From: Deltaproteobacteria bacterium
GTDB lineage: Bacteria > Desulfobacterota > Desulfarculia > JACQYL01
Assembly: GCA_016208165.1 (NCBI GenBank)
Contig: JACQYL010000087.1
Location: 1 to 59,799, forward strand
DNA: 59,799 bases
Reading direction: 5' to 3'
Shown here one piece after another: positions 18,977 through 27,403 of this stretch. The position numbers and the translations under genes are program-made. Positions within the stretch are counted from its first letter, which is position 1. Each line of letters starts with the position of its first letter. The notes beneath the pieces were generated by a model, which saw only the letters and a program-made list of their open reading frames with translations, was not told the DNA's origin and did no database searches.

Positions 18977-21469
18977 ATGAACAACTTCGGCACCATTTTA
19001 AAACGTGAGTTTTCGAGTTATTTCAATTCACCCATCGCCTACATCTACATCATCGTTTTCCTGCTGATCACGGCGGGACTCTATATGTCCACGTTCTTTC
19101 TCGTGGGCCAGGCCAACATGAGGGGATATTTCGCAGTCATGCCTCTCTTCCTGAGCGTGTTCATTCCCGCCATTACCATGCGTTTGTGGGCGGAAGAACG
19201 CAAACTGGGCACCATCAGCCTTCTGCTGAGCTTTCCCATGCGAAGCGGTGCTCTGGTCCTCGGAAAATTTGCCGCTGCACTGCTGTTCTATCTCACCGCG
19301 CTGGCCTGTACCGTAACCGTTCCCATCGTCCTTTCGCTTGTCGGGAGTCCGGATTGGGGGCCGGTGTTGGTCGGCTATTTGGGATCCGCCCTCATGGGAT
19401 GCCTGTTTTTGGCCATAGGCATGTTCGTGTCCGCCCTGTTCAAAGACCAGATCGTGGCTTTCATCCTGAGTATTCTGATCTGTTTCGGAATGTCCATGCT
19501 GGGAGCCGAGTTCGTGGCCGCGTTCATCGACGGTTGGGTCGGCGGGCTCGGAACGGCCCTTCAAAAGGCGCTGGGTGTGTTGAACCACGCCTCTGACTTC
19601 GAACGTGGAGTGGTGGACTGGGGGAGCGTGTTCTTCTTCCTCTCGTTTACCGTTATTTTGCTCATCCTGAATACGTTCACCCTGGATAGTAAGATCAAAC
19701 TTCGTTCCACCGGACGGTTTTACGTTTCAGTGGTATTCCTCCTGGGCATAGGGTTCGTTCTGAATTTGATCGTCAGCGATATACGGTTGGGTCGACTGGA
19801 TTTCACGGAAGGACGAATTTACACGGTCTCGCCCGCCACAGCCCGGATTCTCTCCAAGCTGCAAGTACCCGTTGAAGTCAACTATTACGTCTCGGAAAAG
19901 GGGAAGATGCCTTCGGCGTTGAAAGACATCCGACAGGACGTGGAAGACAAATTATCGGATCTGGCGCGTCTTTCCTCCAACTTCACGTATCATGTGTACA
20001 ATCCACTGGCGGACGCGGGCAAACTCGAGGAGCTTGAAAAGAAAGGGATCGTACCGTTCCAGGCTCGGAGCATCGAGCAGGATTCGTTGGACATCAAGCA
20101 AGTCTATTCGGCCATCAGCGTTACGTACCTCGACAAGAATACCGAGGTGCTCCCCCAGATCGTGCCTCAGAACCTGGGCGCACTGGAATATGAACTCGTG
20201 TCGAAAATATACCGAATGACCCTCGAGGATGCTCCCAGACTCACCATGGTCGCGCCTATCGAAACCGCGGACCCCAGATATGACGATCCGCGCATGAGAG
20301 CCTTGCTGATGAAACTCGGTCAGACGCCTCCGGAAGAGAGGGACGACTACCAGGGCGGAATGCAGCTTCTGCGCAAGGAAGGTTACCAGGTCAGCCGGGT
20401 CGCGCTCACCAAAGAGGAACCCATGCTGAACGAAACCGACACCATGCTGATCATCGAACCGAAGACCCTGAACGACAGGCAAGTCTATGAAATCCAGCGT
20501 TTTCTGGCCCGGGGAGGGAACGTGATAGTGGCGGCGCAGCCCCCCATGTTCAACTACTCGCCCACCAGGGGCGGAGGTCTCGAGATACAGCCCGTTCAAG
20601 CCCCCGCGGCTGTGAACAAGCTGCTCGAGCCCTATGGGGTGCAGTTGGATTCGGACATTCTGCTGGACGAAGAGATCGAGATCCTCAACGTGTCCGTGCC
20701 CAAACGCATCGGTGGCTTGTTTAACGCCATGGTCAGCATGCCGGTCAAGGCGCCGGTTCAAATCCGCGTTCCAGCGGCCGACTTGAATCCGGACATAGGC
20801 ATCACCAATCGCATCGGCGCCCTGTTGTATCTTTGGGGCGGCGCACTCAAACTGCAGAAGAGCGTCATGGATCAGCACCAGATCAAGCTCGTGACCCTCG
20901 CCGAGTCAAGTTCCGCTTCCTGGACCATACCGTTTAAACAAACGCCCCTGGGGCCTGAAGACATAAGCCCTGGTGACCGGAAGACCGTGGGACCGAAACC
21001 ACTGGCCGTATATCTCGAAGGGCGGTTCCCGGACACCTTCGAAGGTAAGGACGTTCCCCCCTGGCCCCAGGCCCAGACTCCGGACGCGCAGCAGCCGGCC
21101 GAAGACGAGGACAAACCGGGGCCGGCGCCTGCGATCGAAAAGAAACCCGGACATCTCATCGTAGTGGGTTGTTCGCAGATGTTTACGAACAATGCTTTGG
21201 GAGCATTGGATAACCGGCTCTTCTTCCAAAATATGGTGGACGGCCTGACGTTGAGCGAAGATCTGATCAGCATCCGGGCCAAGAATCAAGCCGTACGATA
21301 TATCGAAAACGTAACGCCCGGCCAAAACCTCTTCTACCGGTTCTTGACCGTGGCTCTCGTACCTCTGGCGTTGGCCGTCATGGGAATCAGCCGATTTGCA
21401 ATGAGACGCCGCCGTCGTGAACGTTACGAAAAAACGATTGCTTCGAGCGCTGTTGGGGGCCTGGCATGA
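18977..21469 (+). CDS. ABC-2 permease fused to GldG-like auxiliary protein
   Basis: In one 830-aa chain, residues 1 to about 240 form an ABC-2/GldF-type permease with six hydrophobic segments (motif RLWAEERKLGTISLLLSFPM). A further membrane helix (about 250-270) leads into a long extracytoplasmic GldG-like part (DFTEGRIYTVSPATARILS, VPVEVNYYVSEKG, LEYELVSKIYR). A Pro-rich linker near 690-720 and a C-terminal anchor helix (FLTVALVPLALAVMGI) follow, with an Arg-rich cytoplasmic end. GldA/F/G are needed for gliding in Bacteroidetes; outside them the role of such systems is unclear. It overlaps the DUF4340 gene by four bases. Confidence 0.88.
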   Translation: MNNFGTILKREFSSYFNSPIAYIYIIVFLLITAGLYMSTFFLVGQANMRGYFAVMPLFLSVFIPAITMRLWAEERKLGTISLLLSFPMRSGALVLGKFAAALLFYLTALACTVTVPIVLSLVGSPDWGPVLVGYLGSALMGCLFLAIGMFVSALFKDQIVAFILSILICFGMSMLGAEFVAAFIDGWVGGLGTALQKALGVLNHASDFERGVVDWGSVFFFLSFTVILLILNTFTLDSKIKLRSTGRFYVSVVFLLGIGFVLNLIVSDIRLGRLDFTEGRIYTVSPATARILSKLQVPVEVNYYVSEKGKMPSALKDIRQDVEDKLSDLARLSSNFTYHVYNPLADAGKLEELEKKGIVPFQARSIEQDSLDIKQVYSAISVTYLDKNTEVLPQIVPQNLGALEYELVSKIYRMTLEDAPRLTMVAPIETADPRYDDPRMRALLMKLGQTPPEERDDYQGGMQLLRKEGYQVSRVALTKEEPMLNETDTMLIIEPKTLNDRQVYEIQRFLARGGNVIVAAQPPMFNYSPTRGGGLEIQPVQAPAAVNKLLEPYGVQLDSDILLDEEIEILNVSVPKRIGGLFNAMVSMPVKAPVQIRVPAADLNPDIGITNRIGALLYLWGGALKLQKSVMDQHQIKLVTLAESSSASWTIPFKQTPLGPEDISPGDRKTVGPKPLAVYLEGRFPDTFEGKDVPPWPQAQTPDAQQPAEDEDKPGPAPAIEKKPGHLIVVGCSQMFTNNALGALDNRLFFQNMVDGLTLSEDLISIRAKNQAVRYIENVTPGQNLFYRFLTVALVPLALAVMGISRFAMRRRRRERYEKTIASSAVGGLA

Positions 21470-22506
21470 AGAACAAATATTTGATCCTGTTTGCGGTTGT
21501 GTTAGCGGCTCTGGTGGTTTTGTATGCGGTCCAACAGCGGAGCACCCGGATCACGGTGGTCGAAACCGGTATCGTTCAGGTGCTTCCCGATCTGAACACC
21601 GCCGCCGTATCCGAAATCGACGCGTACGTGACAGGGGAGGAATCCAAGCTCATTCTGAAGAGAGACGGGGACAGCTGGACCATACCTTCCGATTTCAACG
21701 AACGGGCGGATAAGGGCAAAATCGAGACCCTGTTGAGTGACTTAAAGGACCTGAAGGGAGAAGTCAGAGCTTCAAAAGAAGCACTGTACGACATGTTCGA
21801 GGTGCAGGAAGGAAAAGCGCTGGTTTTGGATCTGTTGGACAAGGAGGGCCGGCGGATAACTACGCTTTTTGTTGGTAAACGCGGTCCATCGGGCAGCGGC
21901 GGTTTCTTGAGGATCAAAGGCAGACCGGAAGTGTATCTGGCGGACAAAAACGTCGCCGGAACGTTCGGACTGCTCGGAGAGGCAAAGAAGGCGCCCGAGC
22001 CTAAAACGTGGGTGGACCTGAGGCTTCTTCAGAGTTCCAAAAACCAGTGGGCGCGTGTGGAATTCAACCACCCGGAATTTACGGCCGTATTTGTGAAAGA
22101 GAAACTCGAGCCCGAGAATTCGGATAACGCTGCAGCCGCCGAAACAAAGGAAACAGAACCCGCCTCCATACCTTGGGTCCAGAAGAAGCCTGAAAAACCC
22201 GCGGTGGGAGACGCCGTGTTGCAGCGAGCCTTGGATGCGCTGGGCAAGGTTCGAGCCAATCAAGTGCTGGATCCGGCCAAACCGGATGTATACGGACTGG
22301 AAAAGCCGGGTTATCGCATACGGATCGCCTCTGACGGCGGGGGGGAAGTTCAGCTGTTGGCGAACCGTCCCAAGAAGGACGGGCCCGTCTATGTCAAGAT
22401 GGACAACAGCAATCAGGTGTTCGAGATTTCCGAACCGGCTTTGAGCGCTGTGTTTGACCCCATTAAGCAAAGTCTCACGCAAGAAAAAGTCCGGAAGTCC
22501 AAATAA
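21466..22506 (+). CDS. DUF4340 exported protein of the Gld-like system
   Basis: The 346-aa protein has an N-terminal membrane anchor (YLILFAVVLAALVVLYAVQQ) and an extracytoplasmic part with two similar DUF4340-type halves (about 45-160 and 240-335: LILKRDGDSWTIPSDFNERA and YGLEKPGYRIRIASDGGGEV). They are joined by a charged low-complexity linker (PENSDNAAAAETKETEPAS). DUF4340 proteins usually sit behind GldG-like permeases, as here with an ATGA overlap. It probably interacts with the GldG part outside the membrane; no enzymatic motif is visible. Confidence 0.82.
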   Translation: MKNKYLILFAVVLAALVVLYAVQQRSTRITVVETGIVQVLPDLNTAAVSEIDAYVTGEESKLILKRDGDSWTIPSDFNERADKGKIETLLSDLKDLKGEVRASKEALYDMFEVQEGKALVLDLLDKEGRRITTLFVGKRGPSGSGGFLRIKGRPEVYLADKNVAGTFGLLGEAKKAPEPKTWVDLRLLQSSKNQWARVEFNHPEFTAVFVKEKLEPENSDNAAAAETKETEPASIPWVQKKPEKPAVGDAVLQRALDALGKVRANQVLDPAKPDVYGLEKPGYRIRIASDGGGEVQLLANRPKKDGPVYVKMDNSNQVFEISEPALSAVFDPIKQSLTQEKVRKSK

Positions 22507-22544
22507 AGGGGGTCCAGCGAACCTGCTGAAAAGAACGTAATTCG

Positions 22545-22572
22545 GGAAGTTTCGCGGGGAACTTCTTTTCTT
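22545..22572 (+). terminator. Intrinsic terminator after the DUF4340 gene
   Basis: GGAAGTT pairs with AACTTC across a short GC-rich loop and is followed by TTTTCTT. It closes the three-gene exporter operon and lies just before the CoA-transferase-like gene. Confidence 0.6.
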
Positions 22573-22623
22573 GAACGAGGCGTCCCCCTGACGACCCGGG
22601 AAACTTTGAACGGACGCTGTCCT

Positions 22624-23538
22624 ATGAACAAAGTTCTCTCCATGAAAGAGGCTGTGGCTCGTTACGTTCAGGACGAAATGAGCGTGGCCATGGGATGTTC
22701 CCTCGAAGGATGCATCCCGTTTGCCGCCGGCCACGAAATACTGCGCCAGGGCCGCAAGAATCTGACGCTGATCGGTCCGATTTCGGACATCCTCTTCGAC
22801 CAGATGATCGGAGGCGGTTCCGTGAGTAAAGTCATCGCCGCATGGATCGGCAACGTCAGCACGGGACTCGGATATCACTTTCGTCGAGCCGTAGAGCAGG
22901 GCATACCCCAGCCCCTCCAAGTGGACAACCATTCGAACCTCTCCGTCGCGCTTGCCTTGAAAGCCGGTGCGACAGGCGTACCGTTTGCCGTTACCCGCTC
23001 GCTGCTGGGCTCTGATATTGCACGGAATTCCAACTGGTTCCACCCGATCTCCTGCCCTTTCACCGGAGAAACGCTGCTGGCGGTCAAGGCGTTGGAACCG
23101 GATCTTGCGATTGTGCACGCCCAGCGGGCGGATGCTGACGGCAATACTCAGTTCTGGGGCTCTTCCGGCGTAGCGGGAGATGCCGCTCGGGCGGCCAAGA
23201 ACACGATTGTTGTGGTCGAAGAGCTGGTAGACTCGAATGTAATCCGCAGCGATCCCAATCGTACGTTCTTGCCGGGATTTCTGGTATCGGCCGTTGTAGT
23301 GGAACCGTGGGGCGCCCATCCGTCGCCCGTTCAGGGCTATTACGGGCACCACGACTCGTTCTACCTGGAGTACGGTCAGGTGACACGCGATCCCGACCAG
23401 GCTAAGACATGGTTCGATCGGTACGTATTTGATGTTGCCGACCGGAAATCATACATCGATTTATTCTCACCCCAGGAGTTGGCCTCCTTGAAAGTCTCCA
23501 CCAGCCTGCCCAGCGGGTCCGTCGAGTTCGGGTTTTAG
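22624..23538 (+). CDS. CoA-transferase alpha-subunit-like protein (GctA family), orphan
   Basis: The 304-aa protein resembles the A subunit of class I CoA-transferases such as glutaconate CoA-transferase: SMKEAVARYVQDEMSVAMGC, a Gly-rich QMIGGGSVSKVIAAWIGN, VTRSLLGSDIARNSNWFHPI, and PDLAIVHAQRADADGNTQFWG. In two-subunit enzymes the catalytic Glu is on the beta subunit, and no beta gene follows; the next gene is on the other strand. The ATG at 22624 was preferred over a TTG at 22606. Either the partner is encoded elsewhere, or the protein does something other than CoA transfer. Confidence 0.82.
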   Translation: MNKVLSMKEAVARYVQDEMSVAMGCSLEGCIPFAAGHEILRQGRKNLTLIGPISDILFDQMIGGGSVSKVIAAWIGNVSTGLGYHFRRAVEQGIPQPLQVDNHSNLSVALALKAGATGVPFAVTRSLLGSDIARNSNWFHPISCPFTGETLLAVKALEPDLAIVHAQRADADGNTQFWGSSGVAGDAARAAKNTIVVVEELVDSNVIRSDPNRTFLPGFLVSAVVVEPWGAHPSPVQGYYGHHDSFYLEYGQVTRDPDQAKTWFDRYVFDVADRKSYIDLFSPQELASLKVSTSLPSGSVEFGF

Positions 23539-23558
23539 AAATTTGGCAAGACTCCGAC

Positions 23559-23862
23559 GGGCGGGTTTGTCGTAGATCCTGAGCCTGCCCGCTGTGAGCC
23601 GGTCGAACCGGTCGATGGAAAACCCGCCCCCACAATTCTATTTTCCGGCCGTTTTTTGTAGGGGCGGTTCGCGAACCGCCCCTACGATTTTGCACGGATT
23701 GTCCCAGGGCGAACGGCCTGTCGCCCCTACGGGTTTGCGCCATACGGGCAGGCACGGGGACCTGCCCCTACGATGGGTGGTGTTCGGTAATGGTACGGAC
23801 AGGCTGGAAGCCTGTCCCACGGGTTGTGTTCCGTAGGGGTGGGCCCCTGCGCCCACCCTTCG
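23559..23862. repeat. Cluster of six hairpin repeats
   Basis: The whole gap between two convergent genes is a run of palindromes. They are GGGCGGGTTT/AAACCCGCCC (about 23559-23630, with GATCCTGAGC in the loop as at 4309), the perfect 28-bp palindrome 23658-23685, AGGGCGA/TCGCCCCT (about 23706-23728), GGCAGG/CCTGCC (about 23748-23766), GGACAGGC/GCCTGTCC (about 23797-23818) and GGGTGGGC/GCCCACCC (about 23836-23858). Several keep the CCCCTACG edge, so most look like variants of one family. A role as a bidirectional transcription end is likely. Confidence 0.8.
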
Positions 23863-23886
23863 CGATTTCCCCGGCGATCATTCACC

Positions 23887-25566
23887 CTAAACCTTATGCC
23901 GCCACATGGAAACGATCATCATGACGTCCGCGATGTCGACGCGGTTGTCGCCGTTGAGGTCCGCCGCGGGGTTGAAGCCGGCGTCGTTGATCGTTTTGTC
24001 CCAGTTCGAAGCCACGATCATGATATCGGTGACGTCCACGAAACCGTCGTTATTGATATCGTAGTCCGGTCCTGCGGTTTTGAAGCTGACGGTGATGGTA
24101 TGGTTGGCCTGAACGTTTTGGAAGGTGTACGTGGTGACGTTCCCTATCGACACGCCGTCCACGAGCACGCTGGAAACCTGGTAGCCCGAAGCCGGAGTGA
24201 TGGCGTAGGTCTGTGCCGAGCCTTGGGGTATCGTTGTGGCCCCTGTCGGAGTGATGGAACCATGAGCGCCCGCGGATGCGTTGATGGCGTACGTCGTTGA
24301 AACGGTCTGCAGGGTAAAGGCGGGTCCCACGGCGGGAGCGCTCTCACCGGCGTCGTTACCGGCCCATACCCGCCAGTAGTACACTACGCCCGCTTCCAGT
24401 TGGTTCAGGACCCGGCTCGTTGCCGTCCCGATGTTCCCGTAAAACACCCGGCCACCCTCGTTCCAGACGCTGCTGGTGTTGACTTCCCATCGGTACCACG
24501 TAGCGTTGGCGCAAGCGTCCCACGCCAGGGTCACGGTGGTGCTTTGCAGAATGAGCGGTGTTTCATCCAGGGCTCGATAGACGGGAGATGAGTCGGCGAT
24601 ACCGCCTGTCATCGGATGAATCTGTTTGGTGGAAGAACCGGTGACGCCGGAACCCGTGGAAGCGGAATCCGAGGTGTTGTCCGTGGCTTGGACCGCGCCG
24701 GAAATGGGATCCACCTGTTGAATCACGGTGAATCGTCCGATTTGAGAGAAGGGGTCGTCCCAGTGGATTCGGGCGTATCCGTTTTCTCCCCAGGATTCAC
24801 CCCAGCTGTTCTGCACGATCCAGGCCCGGGCGGAGTCGTCCCATCCCATGATGCGCACTACGTGAGCGCCCAGGAAGTTCATGGCCAGAGCCTGATACAC
24901 GCCGCTTTGATAGTACAGGAAATCTTCGTATACATCCATCAGGGTAAGGACCGGCCCCCGCAGCACGGCCTGCTTGATGGCCTCGACGTCCGGCTCGTCC
25001 AGGATCACCCACTGCCACGAACGGATCGTGTAGTTTTCGTTTACATCCGAGGCATCCACCGGAGCTCCGAATCGCTTGAGCACATTCTGGAAGGCGGTGA
25101 AGGAACCGTCGGCCGGATCCTCGGGTATAAGGGGGTAGGCCGTAAGGTTGAGGTTCAGATCGGATTCGTTTTCACGGATGCGCAGCAGGTCCTCGAGGTT
25201 CTGCACGCCGGCCAATGCGTAGCTGACGGGCGATCCCATCTGGTCTTGCACGGGCCCGATCCACGAAGCCCCTTCCACGTTTCTCCAGTCGAAGGTCGAA
25301 GGAAGCGAGGCATAAGCTTCCGGCATCCAGAGATCGGCCTGGGCCTGATCTTCGGGGGTGGGCAGGCTGAGTCCGGCATATCCGACCTTCTCGCCGGAGG
25401 ACAAGAGACTCAACAGGCTGTCTTCCGCGGTCCATTGAAGTTGTCGCTGCTCGATGGCGTGCTGAACGGTGTAGAGTTCTAGAGCGGCGTTAGCCGAAAC
25501 GGCGGTGATGAGGAACATCAGTACGGCCGTGATGACGGTTGGGATGCGGCCTGCTTTTGTGATCAT
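23887..25566 (-). CDS. Secreted papain-fold protein with Ser at the Cys position, dockerin
   Basis: In this 559-aa exported protein the signal peptide ends SANA (residue 27). A C1A-type domain follows: FDWRNVEGASWIGPVQDQ with the oxyanion Gln Q109, then S115 exactly six residues later where papain has its nucleophile Cys (VSYALA in place of SCWAFS), GAHVVRIMGWDD with H235 and WIVQNSWGESWGENGY with N253. The Ser codon is AGC at 25222-25224. Next come a fibronectin-like segment (about 340-420), a B-repeat-like beta domain (about 425-495) and a C-terminal type I dockerin (two DxNxDGxVD loops). The domain is probably a binding or pseudo-peptidase module, though a serine variant is possible. No cohesin is in the window. 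Confidence 0.88.
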   Translation of the reverse strand: MITKAGRIPTVITAVLMFLITAVSANAALELYTVQHAIEQRQLQWTAEDSLLSLLSSGEKVGYAGLSLPTPEDQAQADLWMPEAYASLPSTFDWRNVEGASWIGPVQDQMGSPVSYALAGVQNLEDLLRIRENESDLNLNLTAYPLIPEDPADGSFTAFQNVLKRFGAPVDASDVNENYTIRSWQWVILDEPDVEAIKQAVLRGPVLTLMDVYEDFLYYQSGVYQALAMNFLGAHVVRIMGWDDSARAWIVQNSWGESWGENGYARIHWDDPFSQIGRFTVIQQVDPISGAVQATDNTSDSASTGSGVTGSSTKQIHPMTGGIADSSPVYRALDETPLILQSTTVTLAWDACANATWYRWEVNTSSVWNEGGRVFYGNIGTATSRVLNQLEAGVVYYWRVWAGNDAGESAPAVGPAFTLQTVSTTYAINASAGAHGSITPTGATTIPQGSAQTYAITPASGYQVSSVLVDGVSIGNVTTYTFQNVQANHTITVSFKTAGPDYDINNDGFVDVTDIMIVASNWDKTINDAGFNPAADLNGDNRVDIADVMMIVSMWRHKV

Positions 25567-25594
25567 GTGGAGTACCCCCTCGGGACTGTATGCG

Positions 25595-25616
25595 TTTGCA
25601 TGCTATTGTATGCAAA
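25595..25616. promoter_or_regulatory. Inverted repeat TTTGCAT-N8-ATGCAAA
   Basis: A perfect 7-bp inverted repeat with an 8-base spacer lies about 30 bases before the papain-fold gene. On the minus strand the spacer contains TACAAT, a plausible -10, so a regulator bound here would cover the promoter. A third ATGC lies immediately to its left. Confidence 0.45.
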
Positions 25617-25840
25617 GCACGGGCCGATCCCTCGGGGTGAAAAATTGTCCTATAATTACAAAGGCTTATATCTGAAGAAAAGAAAAGGATCAGAAATCGG
25701 GAGGCGTAGAGAGTCAACGATGTTACGAAATCGTAATTCGAATGGACTTGAAGCTCCGATGCCGTACATCGAAGCGGTCATCACCGATTTCCGACGGGTC
25801 GCAGGAGAGCTTCGCAAAGGCCCACGCGCCGGTGATCCGG

Positions 25841-26023
25841 CTATTGGCGGTCCCTGGTTAGAAAATCGAAGAGAAATTCCTGGTCTTTGGGTGAAAGGTT
25901 GAATATCTTGCCTGCTTCTTCGATGAGTTTGGAGAGAGCCGGTCTCTCGGGCAACTCTCGTCGTTCCGAGATCCACCGAATCGCTTTTCTAAAAAGTTCT
26001 CCTTCGGGCATGGGATAGGTCAT
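25841..26023 (-). CDS. Small helical protein, 60 aa, unknown
   Basis: The frame has a strong AAGGAG ribosome-binding site ten bases before its ATG. The sequence is amphipathic and charged (FRKAIRWISERRELPERPAL, LSPKDQEFLFDFLTRDRQ) and predicts three short helices, with no membrane segment or Cys. I do not recognise the family. A GTG nine bases upstream is an alternative start. It is alone, between bioB and the papain-fold gene, on the same strand as both. Confidence 0.65.
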   Translation of the reverse strand: MTYPMPEGELFRKAIRWISERRELPERPALSKLIEEAGKIFNLSPKDQEFLFDFLTRDRQ

Positions 26024-26278
26024 AAGTCGTCACTCCTTGAGGTTTCCGCATACGGCCTTGGCCTGATTACGGAATGTTGACCAGGATAAAGGATTCGTCC
26101 GCCGCGGTCGATTTCCAGGCGCCGCCATCCAATACAGCCCGGGATTTCCCGAGTCCGCAAAGATGGGGAAGCGGCTTTCTTCCCTGGAACGGCTTACTTT
26201 ACGGGAGGCGCTGGGAAGTTACGATGAGGTGTCTCGGGCAACCTGGGCCACGTCGGGCATTGGGATTCCTTTCAAGGA

Positions 26279-27289
26279 TCACTTCCCGTCTCGCTCCGGT
26301 TTTCTGAGATACAACCCCAAATCGAGAACATCCCGCACGTCATCCGCAGGCAATCGGCCTTCAGTGGTCAGGTAGTTACCAATCATCGTACCCGTGCACC
26401 CCGCCATAAACATGAGCGGCTGTAACCCCCTGAGTGCATTCTCGCGGCCTCCGCAAGTGCGGATTTCGGTTCCGGGCATCAGGAACCGATACACGGAAAT
26501 CGTCTTGAGCACCTCCAACGGCGACAGAGGCGGTTCCTTTTCAAGCGGCGTTCCCGGGATCGCATTCAGAATATTGATGGGCACCGAGTGCACCCCGCAG
26601 TCTATCAGCGTGTATGCGAGTTCGAGTCGCTGCTCCCGAGTCTCTCCCAGACCGATGATACCGCCGCTGCATACTTCAAGCCCTTCCTCGCGGCAAATGC
26701 GAAGCACTTGGACACGTTCCTCGAACCCGTGGGTCGTGCAGATGTTTGGGAAGTGGCTTCTCGAAGTTTCCAGATTGTGATGGTACCGTGTCAGACCGGC
26801 CTGTTTGAGGGCCCTCACATCCTCACGATCCACCAGACCAAGAGACGCGCAACAATCGATGCCTTCCCCCCGCACGATCTCGTCAACCGTTTCGAGGATG
26901 GTGTCAAGATCCCGATCTTTGAGCACGCCCTTTCCGCTGGTTACGATGCTGAATCGGGTCGCGCCCTGGTCTCGGGCTTTGCGAGCCGCCTCCACCATCG
27001 AATCTGAGGACATCATGGGATAGACATTCACGCCGGTGCGATGATGCGCCGATTGGGCGCAAAAAGAACAGTTTTCCGAACACTTACCGGACTTGGCGTT
27101 GACAATGGCGCAGAACTCGATCACTTTTCCCAAAAACGTTTCCCGGATCCGATTGGCGCACGCCATAAGGTACTGAATGGCCGGAGGGTCTTGCATATCC
27201 AGCAGCGTTTTCGCCTCGGACGCGGTAATCGCGTTTCCGCCCAGAACAGTGTTCATTGCGCGTCGAATGTATTCAAAATCATCTTCCAT
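26279..27289 (-). CDS. bioB: Biotin synthase
   Basis: This radical SAM enzyme inserts sulfur into dethiobiotin to make biotin. CSENCSFC (C70, C74, C77) binds the [4Fe-4S] cluster that cleaves S-adenosylmethionine. ASLGLVDREDV, YHHNLETSRSHFPNICTTH and GIIGLGETREQRLELA are family hallmarks and supply ligands of the auxiliary [2Fe-2S] cluster. The ATG at 27289 gives 336 aa, the usual length; a frame extending to 27370 adds a non-homologous tail. No other bio gene is adjacent. The protein depends on Fe-S supply such as NifU/NifS. Confidence 0.95.
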   Translation of the reverse strand: MEDDFEYIRRAMNTVLGGNAITASEAKTLLDMQDPPAIQYLMACANRIRETFLGKVIEFCAIVNAKSGKCSENCSFCAQSAHHRTGVNVYPMMSSDSMVEAARKARDQGATRFSIVTSGKGVLKDRDLDTILETVDEIVRGEGIDCCASLGLVDREDVRALKQAGLTRYHHNLETSRSHFPNICTTHGFEERVQVLRICREEGLEVCSGGIIGLGETREQRLELAYTLIDCGVHSVPINILNAIPGTPLEKEPPLSPLEVLKTISVYRFLMPGTEIRTCGGRENALRGLQPLMFMAGCTGTMIGNYLTTEGRLPADDVRDVLDLGLYLRKPERDGK

Positions 27290-27403
27290 GTTTTCTTGTC
27301 TTCCGCTCTCCCGAACGATCCTCTGAAATAAACAGCGGGGCCTCGCGCGACCCCGCATTGGGACGTTCATGCTCCCGGCAGGTTCGGCGAAACCGGGATG
27401 CTC

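Noticed and set aside
23559-23862. CRISPR array
   Set aside because: The hairpins differ in sequence and spacing and have no constant repeat or unique spacers.
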